Notes under the pieces: generated by a model
Told to the model about the DNA's origin: nothing
The model's database searches: none
What the model saw: only the letters and a program-made list of their open reading frames with translations
NCBI GenBank assembly: GCA_022729775.1
Contig: DZBA01000060.1
Coordinates: 1 to 13,365 of the forward strand
Origin: Anaerolinea thermophila
GTDB lineage: Bacteria > Chloroflexota > Anaerolineae > Anaerolineales > Villigracilaceae
Reading direction: 5' to 3'
Length of the DNA stretch: 13,365 bases
Made by a program: the position numbers and the translations under genes
Shown here: piece after piece, positions 6,342 through 13,335 of the stretch
Layout of the letters: each line of letters starts with the position of its first letter
Numbering within the stretch: the stretch's first letter is position 1

Positions 6342-7418
6342 ATGTACAAAATGATTCAACCCCACCTCTTTCGTCTCGAACCTGAACGCGCCCACGATTT
6401 GACCCTGCGCGCGCTGCGCCTCGCGGGGAATTTTCCGCTTTCCAGAAAAATGCTCGAAATGGTTTACAAAGCCCCGTCAAAGCCCGTCGAGGCGTTTGGT
6501 TTGACGTTCAAAAATCCTGTTGGGCTTGCGGCTGGATATGACAAGGACGGCACAGCCATTCGCGGACTTTCCGCGCTGGGGTTTGGTCATGTGGAAATTG
6601 GAACGGTCACGCCGCGCCCGCAGCCGGGCAACCCGTCTCCGCGCGTGTTTCGACTCGTGGAAGATGAAGCGGTCATCAACCGCATGGGATTCCCCTCGCG
6701 CGGCTCTGAGTTTGTGTTGATGGAATTGAATCCCGCGCTGCGCGTTAGCTTCACCGAGCGCATTCTAGGATTCGATCCGCGCCGCAGATTCTTTACGCGC
6801 CTGTCCGATGCGATGCTGGGAATCAACCTCGGCAAAAATAAAGACACGCCCAACGAACATGCCGCGTTCGATTATGTTTCACTGGTGGATGTCTTTGCGC
6901 CTTACGCCGATTATTTGACCATCAATATCAGCTCGCCCAATACAGCGGGATTGCGCCTGTTGCAGGAACGTTCCGCGCTGGAGAGTTTGTTAACCTACGT
7001 CCACGACCAGCGTGTGTTGAGCGCGAATTATCACGAAAAGAAATTGCCCATCCTCGTCAAACTTGCGCCGGATTTGAGCGCGGCGGAATTGGATGACGCC
7101 ATCGAGGTTGTCCTGCGAACCAAGATGGACGGCATCATCGTCACGAACACCACCCTTTCGCGCGATGGACTGAAATCAAATTTGCGCGGGGAAGCCGGCG
7201 GCTTAAGCGGAAAACCGCTCCGTGAGAAAAGCGAAGCGGTGCTTTATCAAACTGTGAGGCGCGTCAACGGCGCGATCCCCATTGTCAGCGCGGGCGGAAT
7301 CATGAATCCCGATGATGCAAAAAGAAGGCTCGACATGGGCGCGGCGTTGGTTCAAGTTTACACGGGTTTGATTTACGGCGGACCGTCATTGGTTAAACAG
7401 ATGTTGGCGTCTTTATAA
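6342..7418 (+). CDS. pyrD: Dihydroorotate dehydrogenase, class 2 (quinone-dependent)
   Basis: Oxidises dihydroorotate to orotate, the fourth step of pyrimidine synthesis, passing electrons to membrane quinone. The 358-residue product has the N-terminal amphipathic segment typical of class 2 (about 1-45, FRLEPERAHDLTLRAL), FMN-binding GLAAGYDKDG (61-70), INRMGFPS (112-119), LGINLGKNKDTP (159-170), NISSPNTAGLR (195-205) with Ser198 at the class 2 catalytic base position, ILVKLAPDL (237-245), VTNTT (267-271) and SAGGI (316-320). About 40 residues lie between GFPS and GINLG against roughly 20 in E. coli, so there is an insertion around 123-157. The ATG at 6342 has AAGGA six bases upstream; a TTG farther up at 6288 is unlikely. 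The 3' end overlaps the convergent acyltransferase-like gene by 26 bases. Confidence 0.95.
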   Translation: MYKMIQPHLFRLEPERAHDLTLRALRLAGNFPLSRKMLEMVYKAPSKPVEAFGLTFKNPVGLAAGYDKDGTAIRGLSALGFGHVEIGTVTPRPQPGNPSPRVFRLVEDEAVINRMGFPSRGSEFVLMELNPALRVSFTERILGFDPRRRFFTRLSDAMLGINLGKNKDTPNEHAAFDYVSLVDVFAPYADYLTINISSPNTAGLRLLQERSALESLLTYVHDQRVLSANYHEKKLPILVKLAPDLSAAELDDAIEVVLRTKMDGIIVTNTTLSRDGLKSNLRGEAGGLSGKPLREKSEAVLYQTVRRVNGAIPIVSAGGIMNPDDAKRRLDMGAALVQVYTGLIYGGPSLVKQMLASL

Positions 7419-8412
7419 TATCTTCTGGTTGGCGATTTGCGCGGCGTACAAGAGTAGCCATAAAATAGGTGATTAGTATAATCATTGCTGAGGCTTCCAG
7501 CGTCAACGTTAAACTCATTGTTCCTTCATCTTTTGGCATAGTTCCACGAAACGCAAAAATAAGAAGATTGCTTGTGAGCAGGTAGAGCAAGGCATTTGCG
7601 CCTATGGAAGCCAGCGGGTCAAAGATTTTCCAGGGACTGATAATGTTTGAAATTGCATACCATGTCATTACAAAAAATATTGAGGCTGTTATCCATGAAA
7701 AACTTGGCGGAAATCTTGATATACCAATATATGGCGTAAGTAAATAAAATAACACCACGCCTAAAAGCCCAACCCATAAGTTTGGTTGCACTTTATACCG
7801 CGCTGCATAAATCCCAAGTAAATAAATTGGGAAATACTGAAGCAGGGGAAATGTGTATTTTGCTTTCCCAATTTGCGAGCCGATGAATAGGCTTGCAGGA
7901 ATCGAAAGCGTGCTTGCGTATGGGATGAGAGATGATAATAGTAATAGGCTGGTAACAATAAAAAAAACGCGAGGTCTTTCTAAAATATATTGAATAGGCT
8001 TGCGAAGAAGGAAGCCAGTCAGCAGGGTGAGCGTAAAGGCTAATAGAAATTCAGAGTTTGGCGCAAGCCTTGGAAGCGTAATGGTTTTGAAAAAAATATC
8101 GTTAGGGTGTCTTTGCTGAACAAACCATATATAAAAAAAGGCTGAAAGATAATAGGCAACGAGCGGACGCAGCGCCGTTGGCAGGATGCGTTTGAATCCC
8201 GTCTCTTTCGCAAAATAAGCAACCCAAGTGGCATACCCAAAGCAGAATAAAAAGCCTGAATAGGAAACAATGTCAACCACCAGGTTGACATTTTCTGTAA
8301 CATTATGAGCATGTTGCGTCCCTAACAACATGATGGAATGGCGAAATACCATGCCTATTACAAGCAATCCTTTTAAGATGTCTATACCCCGGTTATGGTA
8401 AGTTTGCGCCAT
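7393..8412 (-). CDS. Acyltransferase-3-like integral membrane protein
   Basis: A 339-residue polytopic protein with about nine or ten membrane spans. The start RGIDILKGLLVIGMVFRHSIML (8-29) fits the opening of acyltransferase family 3/OpgC-like proteins, where an Arg-x-x-x-Asp-x-Leu-(Arg/Lys)-Gly signature is followed by a His in the first span; FPIYLLGIYAAR and a late SIGANALLYLLTSNLLI segment also fit. These proteins move acyl groups onto glycans or lipids at the membrane; the substrate here is unknown. The ATG at 8412 overlaps the stop of the upstream CoA-binding gene in TAATG. Hand counts of two 60-base lines (7681-7740 and 7921-7980) give about 37-38% GC, far below the neighbouring genes, suggesting acquisition from elsewhere. 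The 3' end overlaps pyrD by 26 bases. Confidence 0.8.
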   Translation of the reverse strand: MAQTYHNRGIDILKGLLVIGMVFRHSIMLLGTQHAHNVTENVNLVVDIVSYSGFLFCFGYATWVAYFAKETGFKRILPTALRPLVAYYLSAFFYIWFVQQRHPNDIFFKTITLPRLAPNSEFLLAFTLTLLTGFLLRKPIQYILERPRVFFIVTSLLLLSSLIPYASTLSIPASLFIGSQIGKAKYTFPLLQYFPIYLLGIYAARYKVQPNLWVGLLGVVLFYLLTPYIGISRFPPSFSWITASIFFVMTWYAISNIISPWKIFDPLASIGANALLYLLTSNLLIFAFRGTMPKDEGTMSLTLTLEASAMIILITYFMATLVRRANRQPEDIIKTPTSV

Positions 8413-8903
8413 TAACTCACGCCCATAAAGCCAAACATGCGCCACATGACGCGCATCATGGCGTGACCAAAATCGGGTTTGAGAAACTGGTTGGGACAGC
8501 TGCCCGGAATAACCGCAATGCCGTTTGCCTTGCACATTTCCACCGCCGATTGAGACACGCTGGTCATGCCCTGCGCGAGACCGGGCTTGGTTCCCATCAT
8601 GCAGTGCATCCACACATGTTTGACTCCCAAGTCCACGCACTGCTGAACGACCTGCTCGGTCACTTTGGGATTGGTGAGCATGAACACCGCGTCGGGTTTT
8701 TCGGGGATGGATTTCAAGTCGGGGTAGCAAACATCGCCTTCGAATTTGTCAATGCGCGGATTGACCGCGTACACCGTGTAGCCTGCTTCTTTGAATTTCT
8801 TGTAATTCAAATTACAGCCTGTGTCGCGTTTATCTGAAACACCCACCACCGCAATTTTTTTCTGCGCAAGGAAATCTTTTACAAGGTCATCAACTTTTAC
8901 CAT
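8412..8903 (-). CDS. CoA-binding domain protein (YccU-like)
   Basis: A 163-residue single-domain Rossmann protein of the CoA_binding_2 type. KKIAVVGVSDKRDTGCNLNYKKFKEAGYTVYAVNPR (15-50) is the dinucleotide-fold start with the glycine turn, and LKSIPEKPDAVFMLTNPK (63-80), GVKHVWMH (93-100) and NGIAVIPGSCPNQF (127-140) are the later strands. Stand-alone members of this family have no firmly assigned role; binding of CoA is inferred from the domain in succinyl-CoA synthetase. The start has AAGGAG nine bases upstream. It precedes the acyltransferase-like gene with a one-base TAATG overlap, so they share a transcript; a CoA-linked partnership is tempting but unproven. The C-terminal tail after 140 is rich in Met, Phe and Trp. 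Confidence 0.88.
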   Translation of the reverse strand: MVKVDDLVKDFLAQKKIAVVGVSDKRDTGCNLNYKKFKEAGYTVYAVNPRIDKFEGDVCYPDLKSIPEKPDAVFMLTNPKVTEQVVQQCVDLGVKHVWMHCMMGTKPGLAQGMTSVSQSAVEMCKANGIAVIPGSCPNQFLKPDFGHAMMRVMWRMFGFMGVS

Positions 8904-8945
8904 TTTATTTTTCTCCTTGAATTTATACCCATCACGTTCACAAAC

Positions 8946-9015
8946 TGCGCCTTTTTAGAAACGGGAAAGCGTAATTTGTAACTGAGGGTATTATACCTAC
9001 GAAATAAAAGGCGCA
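8946..9015. repeat. Ten-base inverted repeat flanking the CoA-binding promoter
   Basis: TGCGCCTTTT at 8946-8955 is repeated in inverted form, AAAAGGCGCA, at 9006-9015, 50 bases apart. The pair brackets the candidate -10 at 8990-8995 in the tex/CoA-binding intergenic region. It could be a two-site operator or the relic of two terminators; chance cannot be excluded for ten bases. Confidence 0.35.
8990..8995 (-). promoter_or_regulatory. Candidate -10 for the CoA-binding/acyltransferase operon
   Basis: TATAAT reads on the minus strand at 8995-8990, predicting a leader of about 80 bases before the ATG at 8903. The -35 is poor (TTGCGC at 9016-9011 with only 15 bases between). A second A/T-rich option, TATAAA at 8927-8922, lies too close to the Shine-Dalgarno to be likely. 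Confidence 0.35.
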
Positions 9016-9073
9016 AGGTTTCAGGGAGGTTTGACTTTGGTCTGTGGAAAGAGCCTTTCAGGTCTTTCATACA

Positions 9074-9082
9074 TGATAAAAT
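9074..9082 (+). promoter_or_regulatory. Extended -10 element of tex
   Basis: TG-A-TAAAAT (TG at 9074-9075, hexamer 9077-9082) is an extended -10 that ends eight bases before the tex ATG at 9091. No Shine-Dalgarno lies between them and no good -35 is seen, so a leaderless tex transcript is predicted. The word CATGATAAA (9072-9080) recurs in front of the decarboxylase gene. Confidence 0.5.
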
Positions 9083-9090
9083 CGCGCCCT

Positions 9091-11214
9091 ATGACTCACG
9101 AAGAAATGATCGCCTCACAACTCCATGTCAAGCCGTCGCAAGTCGCGGCGACCATCAAACTGCTGGATGAAGGCAACACTGTCCCCTTCATTGCCCGCTA
9201 TCGCAAAGAGATGACCGACTCGCTCGATGATGAACAAATCCGCATCATTGCAGATGAATTGATTCGCCTGCGCGCGCTGGATGAACGCCGCGCCGCGATT
9301 CTCTCGTCCATCGAAGGTCAGGGCAAACTGACCAAAGAACTCCGCGCTGCAATTGATGCCGCGCAGACAATGACCGCGCTCGAAGACCTGTATGCGCCGT
9401 ATAAAAAGAAACGCCGCACGCGCGCGATGGTCGCCCGCGAAAAAGGACTTGAGCCGCTGGCGGATTTAATTCTCAAACAGGATTTTGGCTCGCCCGAAGA
9501 ATTCGCGCAAAAATTCATCACCGACCAGGTGACCACTGTCGAAGAAGCGCTGCAAGGCGCGCGTGATATTGTCGCGGAAATTATCAGCGACGACGCCAAT
9601 GTCCGCGCCACCTTGCGCGGGAAGGCGCTCAAGTTTTCCACCGTGCGCGTGGAAAAAATCGCCGACGCCGCCGATGAAAAGCGCGTTTACGAAAGTTATT
9701 ACGATTTCACCTCGCGCGTGGATCGTTTGCTTCCCCATCAAATCCTCGCCATCACGCGCGGCGAAAAGGAAGGCGTGCTGCGCGCGCGCGTAGATGTTCC
9801 CGAACGCGACTGGCTCGACGCAATTCAATCCAAATTCGAGCAGGATATTCTCAGCCCGTTTGCTGAACAACTCGCGCTGGCGATTCAGGATTCTGCCGAG
9901 CGGTTGCTGCTCCCCGCCATCGAGCGCGATGTGCGCCGCGAAAAAGGCGAAGGCGCGGATAATCACGCCATTCAGGTTTTCGCTGCCAACTTGCGCGCGC
10001 TGCTCAGCCTGCCGCCGTTGGTGAATCAAGTCGTGTTGGGGCTTGACCCCGGTTTCCGCACCGGCTGCAAAGTGGCGGTAGTTGATTCCACCGGCAAACT
10101 GCTCGACACCGGCACGATCTATCCGCACGAACCGAAGAATAATTGGAAAGGCGCGATTAATACATTGCAGGATATGGTCAACCGTCATCATGTGACGTTG
10201 GTTACGATTGGCAACGGCACGGCATCACGCGAGACGGAAAAACTGGTTTCAGAATTAACCCGCGATGCGAAGCAAACCAAATATTTGATTGTGAATGAAG
10301 CCGGCGCGTCGGTTTACTCCGCTTCTGCTTTGGCGCGCGCGGAATTTCCCAACCTCGATGTTTCGATTCGCGGCGCGGTATCCATTGCCCGGCGCGCGCA
10401 AGACCCGCTTGCCGAGTTGGTCAAGATTGACCCAAAGTCTATTGGCGTGGGCATGTACCAGCATGACGTGGATCAATCCACGCTGAATCACGCGCTGGAT
10501 GGCGTTGTCGAAAGCGTGGTCAATCATGTCGGGGTGGATGTGAATACTGCCAGCCCCGCGCTGCTGACGCATGTCGTGGGCATTGGTCCGAAACTGGCGA
10601 ATAACATTGTCGCGCATCGTGACGAGAACGGCGCGTTCAAATCCCGCGCGGCGTTGAAAAAAGTCGCGGGACTGGGACCGAAAGCCTTTGAACAAGCCGC
10701 TGGATTTTTGCGCATCCGCGAAGGTTCAAACCCGCTGGATGAAACCGCCATTCACCCTGAGTCTTATGAAATTGCCGAGACGATTTTGGAGCGCGCGGGC
10801 TTATCCAAAAAATCCCCGTTGAATGAACGCGCGGCGGCAATTGTAGATTTGACCGCCAGGACTTCCCTCGAAGCATTAGCCAAAGAATTAAACTGCGGCG
10901 TGCCGACGTTGAAAGATGTGTTGGAGCAACTCGTCCGTCCGGGACGCGACCCGCGCGCCGATGCGCCCGCGCCCATTTTGCGCTCGGATGTGTTGAAAGC
11001 CGAAGACCTTGTGACGGGAATGCAACTCAAAGGCACTGTCCGCAATGTGATTGATTTTGGCGCGTTTGTGGATATTGGCGTAAAGCAGGATGGTTTGCTG
11101 CACATCTCGCAAATTCCGCGCGGAACAGTTCTCAAAGTCGGCGATATTCTCGATGTTGAAATTCAAAAGATCGAACTAGAGCGCGGACGGATTAGTCTGG
11201 GCTGGATGAAGTAA
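9091..11214 (+). CDS. tex: Tex-family S1 RNA-binding protein
   Basis: A cytosolic nucleic-acid-binding protein related to eukaryotic Spt6, linked in other bacteria to transcription and toxin gene expression. The 707-residue product has the domains in the family order: Tex N-terminal helical region (about 1-190, with LLDEGNTVPFIARYRKE at 24-40), a middle helical part, a YqgF-type RNase H-like domain beginning LGLDPGFRTGCKVAVVD (316-332), tandem helix-hairpin-helix motifs (about 480-545, with VVGIGPKLANNI and VAGLGPKAFEQA) and a C-terminal S1 domain (about 641-705, FGAFVDIGVKQDGLLHIS). It stops right after S1, lacking the charged tail that makes E. coli Tex about 770 residues. The ATG at 9091 gives the standard N-terminus. 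It is followed by a hairpin terminator and stands alone. Confidence 0.95.
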   Translation: MTHEEMIASQLHVKPSQVAATIKLLDEGNTVPFIARYRKEMTDSLDDEQIRIIADELIRLRALDERRAAILSSIEGQGKLTKELRAAIDAAQTMTALEDLYAPYKKKRRTRAMVAREKGLEPLADLILKQDFGSPEEFAQKFITDQVTTVEEALQGARDIVAEIISDDANVRATLRGKALKFSTVRVEKIADAADEKRVYESYYDFTSRVDRLLPHQILAITRGEKEGVLRARVDVPERDWLDAIQSKFEQDILSPFAEQLALAIQDSAERLLLPAIERDVRREKGEGADNHAIQVFAANLRALLSLPPLVNQVVLGLDPGFRTGCKVAVVDSTGKLLDTGTIYPHEPKNNWKGAINTLQDMVNRHHVTLVTIGNGTASRETEKLVSELTRDAKQTKYLIVNEAGASVYSASALARAEFPNLDVSIRGAVSIARRAQDPLAELVKIDPKSIGVGMYQHDVDQSTLNHALDGVVESVVNHVGVDVNTASPALLTHVVGIGPKLANNIVAHRDENGAFKSRAALKKVAGLGPKAFEQAAGFLRIREGSNPLDETAIHPESYEIAETILERAGLSKKSPLNERAAAIVDLTARTSLEALAKELNCGVPTLKDVLEQLVRPGRDPRADAPAPILRSDVLKAEDLVTGMQLKGTVRNVIDFGAFVDIGVKQDGLLHISQIPRGTVLKVGDILDVEIQKIELERGRISLGWMK

Positions 11215-11215
11215 A

Positions 11216-11250
11216 AAAGAAGCGCGCCTTCACGGGCGCGTCTCTTTTAT
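11216..11250 (+). terminator. Intrinsic terminator after tex
   Basis: CGCGCC (11223-11228) pairs with GGCGCG (11235-11240) around a TTCACG loop, followed by TCTCTTTTAT. An A-rich run before the stem can pair with the T-rich run after it, extending the stem through a short mismatch. It lies two bases after the tex stop. Confidence 0.75.
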
Positions 11251-11319
11251 GGTTGTTTCCATCATCGCGAATCCGCGCAAAACCTTACAGCTCTGGAATC
11301 GGTTTTCGTCATTTCTTCA

Positions 11320-11328
11320 TGATAAACT
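11320..11328 (+). promoter_or_regulatory. Extended -10 element of the decarboxylase operon
   Basis: TG-A-TAAACT (TG at 11320-11321, hexamer 11323-11328) ends six bases before the ATG at 11335 with no Shine-Dalgarno, predicting a leaderless mRNA for the decarboxylase-degV unit. It shares CATGATAAA (11318-11326) with the tex promoter. No clear -35 is visible. Confidence 0.5.
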
Positions 11329-11334
11329 TTGCGC

Positions 11335-12300
11335 ATGACTATGTATACTGCCATCGCTCATCCAAACATCGCATTTATCAAATATTGGGGCAACCGCGAC
11401 CAAGCCCTGCGACTCCCGGTCAATGGTTCGATTTCCATGAATCTGGCGGGGTTATATACGCGCTCGACAGTCTCTTTCAACGCGTCGAAAAGCGACGCAC
11501 TCGTTATCAACAACCATGTTGTTGGCGGCAAGGGATTGGAGCGCGTTTCCTACATCCTCGACCTTGTGCGCGGAATGGCGAACATCACCGAAAAAGCCGA
11601 AGTGAAAAGTGAAAATAATTTTCCATCGGGTGCGGGCATTGCCTCATCTGCGGCGGCGTTTGCCGCGCTTGCGCTGGCGGCATCCAAAGCGGCGGGATTA
11701 AATCTCAACGAAGCGGAACTCTCGCGGCTTGCGCGGCGCGGGTCTGGTTCGGCTTCGCGTTCCATCCCCGGTGGATTTGTCGAATGGCAAATGGGCGCAA
11801 GCGAAGAGGATTGTTTCGCGTTCTCCATCGCGCCGGTTGAGCATTGGAATTTGGTGGATTGTGTGGCTGTGGTGAATGCCTCGCATAAAAAGACCGGCTC
11901 GACGGAAGGTCACGCCATCGCGGCGACCAGTCCGCTGCAACAGGCGCGCGTAGCGGATGTTCCGCGCCGGCTGGAAATTTGCCGCAGCGCGATTCTCAAC
12001 CGCGACTTCGAATCGTTTGCCAACATCATCGAATTAGATTCGGATGTGATGCACGCGGTGATGATGACTTCCAATCCGCCGTTGGTGTATTGGCAGCCTG
12101 CCACGCTCGGCATTTTTCATGAAGTGCGCGCATGGCGGAGTCAAGGCTTGCCCGCCGCTTATACGGTGGATGCGGGCGCGAATGTGCATGTGATTTGCTT
12201 GAGTGAATTTGCAAAAGAAGTGGAAAAGAAACTGCGCGCCCTGCCCGGCGTGAACGATGTATTGGTTGCGGGCGCGGGTGGCGCGGCGCATATCGAATAA
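11335..12300 (+). CDS. Mevalonate (di)phosphate decarboxylase, Chloroflexota type
   Basis: GHMP-family enzyme of the mevalonate route to isoprenoids: ATP-dependent decarboxylation of mevalonate diphosphate to isopentenyl diphosphate, or of mevalonate phosphate to isopentenyl phosphate. The 321-residue product has HPNIAFIKYWGNRD (9-22), the ATP loop NFPSGAGIASSAAAFAAL (95-112), ARRGSGSASRSIPGGFVEW (133-151), HKKTGSTEGHA (184-194), DSDVMHAVMMTSNPP (235-249) and AYTVDAGANVHV (275-286) with the catalytic Asp279. The Lys of KYWGK, which contacts the substrate diphosphate in characterised diphosphate enzymes, is Asn20 here. A related Roseiflexus enzyme has been shown to use the monophosphate, so this may be a phosphomevalonate decarboxylase needing an isopentenyl phosphate kinase. 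The start at 11335 suits the leaderless promoter; Met3 (11341) is an alternative. degV follows after 16 bases. Confidence 0.93.
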   Translation: MTMYTAIAHPNIAFIKYWGNRDQALRLPVNGSISMNLAGLYTRSTVSFNASKSDALVINNHVVGGKGLERVSYILDLVRGMANITEKAEVKSENNFPSGAGIASSAAAFAALALAASKAAGLNLNEAELSRLARRGSGSASRSIPGGFVEWQMGASEEDCFAFSIAPVEHWNLVDCVAVVNASHKKTGSTEGHAIAATSPLQQARVADVPRRLEICRSAILNRDFESFANIIELDSDVMHAVMMTSNPPLVYWQPATLGIFHEVRAWRSQGLPAAYTVDAGANVHVICLSEFAKEVEKKLRALPGVNDVLVAGAGGAAHIE

Positions 12301-12316
12301 CCAAGGAGATAAAGCA

Positions 12317-13186
12317 ATGCAAATAGTAACAGACACAGGCATGGATATGCACTTGCCGCCCGAATTGATGCCCGATGTCCCCATTCATATAGTGCCGCAT
12401 ATCATTACATTGGATGGGAAATCCTACCGCAGCGGTGAAGAGATACAAGCCGATGAACTGCAAAAGATGCTGATGAAAACATCCAGTTTTCCGGTTACAT
12501 CGCAGCCTTCCGCCGGCGACTTCGCCGAGGCGTACCGCAAACTTGCGGTCAAAGACCCCGATATTCTTTCCATTCAAATGTCTTCTGGTTTGAGCGGAAC
12601 ATATAACGCGGCTTTCGCAGGCGCGGCAATGGTTCCCGAAGCCAACATCACGGTGGTGGATACCAAAACGTTATGCGCTGCGCAAGGCTGGATCGTCGCT
12701 GCCGCGGGACGCGCCATCAAAGCAGGCTGGTCTGTGGATAGAATCCTCGCGCTCATCAAGCGTGTTGGCGACGCCACCGAAGAAGCATACACGCTCGATG
12801 AATTGAAATACTTGATTCATGGCGGGCGCATCAGTCACATGAAGGGCTTGCTTGCTTCGATATTGAAAATTCGTCCGCTGATCGGCGTGGAAAAAGTCGG
12901 CGGCACGTACGCCCAATTGGGCATGGCGCGCACATTCGAGAAAGCGCTGCAAGGCTTGGTGGATCACATGCTTAAGTTCCATAAGCCCGGTTCCACACTG
13001 CGCGTGCAGGTTTTACACTCCTACAATCAGGCTGGCGTGGAAGCCTTGCGCGAGTTGATTGCGCCGGTCTTCAACTGTATTTGGATGCCAATCCATTACA
13101 TGTCGCCGGTGCTGGCGGCGCACACCGGTCCCAGCATGGTGGGAGTTGCCTTTGGCGCGGCAAGCGAATACGAAGACCTTCCGTAA
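12317..13186 (+). CDS. DegV family fatty-acid-binding protein
   Basis: DegV proteins bind a long-chain fatty acid; in Firmicutes the FakB members present it to the kinase FakA for phosphorylation. No kinase gene is in this window, so that partnership is inference. The 289-residue product shows the family motifs in order: IVTDTGMDM (3-11), TSQPSAGDF (61-69), SSGLSGTYNAA (89-99), TLDELKYLIHGGRIS (159-173), ILKIRPLIGV (182-191) and HTGPSMVGVAFG (269-280). The ATG at 12317 has AAGGAG eight bases upstream, while the longer reading from 12257 lies inside the decarboxylase gene. It is co-transcribed with the decarboxylase (16-base gap), joining isoprenoid and fatty-acid supply, and ends at a strong terminator. 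Confidence 0.94.
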   Translation: MQIVTDTGMDMHLPPELMPDVPIHIVPHIITLDGKSYRSGEEIQADELQKMLMKTSSFPVTSQPSAGDFAEAYRKLAVKDPDILSIQMSSGLSGTYNAAFAGAAMVPEANITVVDTKTLCAAQGWIVAAAGRAIKAGWSVDRILALIKRVGDATEEAYTLDELKYLIHGGRISHMKGLLASILKIRPLIGVEKVGGTYAQLGMARTFEKALQGLVDHMLKFHKPGSTLRVQVLHSYNQAGVEALRELIAPVFNCIWMPIHYMSPVLAAHTGPSMVGVAFGAASEYEDLP

Positions 13187-13200
13187 TTGATCTTGAATTC

Positions 13201-13237
13201 AAACTGGCGCATGACGACATCGCGCCAGTTTTTTTAT
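13201..13237 (+). terminator. Strong intrinsic terminator after degV
   Basis: AAACTGGCGC (13201-13210) and GCGCCAGTTT (13222-13231) form a perfect 10-bp stem around an 11-base loop, followed by a run of Ts to 13236. It closes the decarboxylase-degV unit. Confidence 0.93.
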
Positions 13238-13282
13238 TATTCCGCTAATAAACTTTTAACATCACTCCCTTTCATTTACAGA

Positions 13283-13302
13283 TATAATCTCTCTTTAGAG
13301 AG
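13283..13302 (+). promoter_or_regulatory. TATAAT box followed by a CTCTCT/AGAGAG palindrome
   Basis: TATAAT at 13283-13288 is directly followed by CTCTCT-TT-AGAGAG (13289-13302), an inverted repeat that would sit over the transcription start. TTAACA at 13256-13261 resembles a -35 but is 21 bases away, too far for normal spacing. The gene it would serve lies beyond the window. Confidence 0.45.
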
Positions 13303-13335
13303 CGTTTCTTAAAATCTTTGTCACTTTATTTTTGT

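Noticed and set aside
8413..8730. Long N-terminal extension of the acyltransferase-like protein
   Set aside because: This part is an out-of-frame reading of the CoA-binding gene. The true start is the ATG overlapping its stop codon, followed at once by the family signature.
9023..9033. AGGGAGG followed by TTG at 9031 as an upstream tex start
   Set aside because: The spacing between the purine run and TTG is only one base, and the added 20 residues are not part of the Tex family; the ATG at 9091 is better supported.
9466..10191. A 241-codon open frame on the minus strand inside tex
   Set aside because: It lies opposite a fully conserved Tex reading frame in GC-rich DNA, where antisense frames stay open through codon bias. 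It has no ribosome site or recognisable domain.
12026..12577. A 183-codon minus-strand frame across the decarboxylase/degV junction
   Set aside because: It crosses two well-supported plus-strand genes and has no domain; it is treated as chance.
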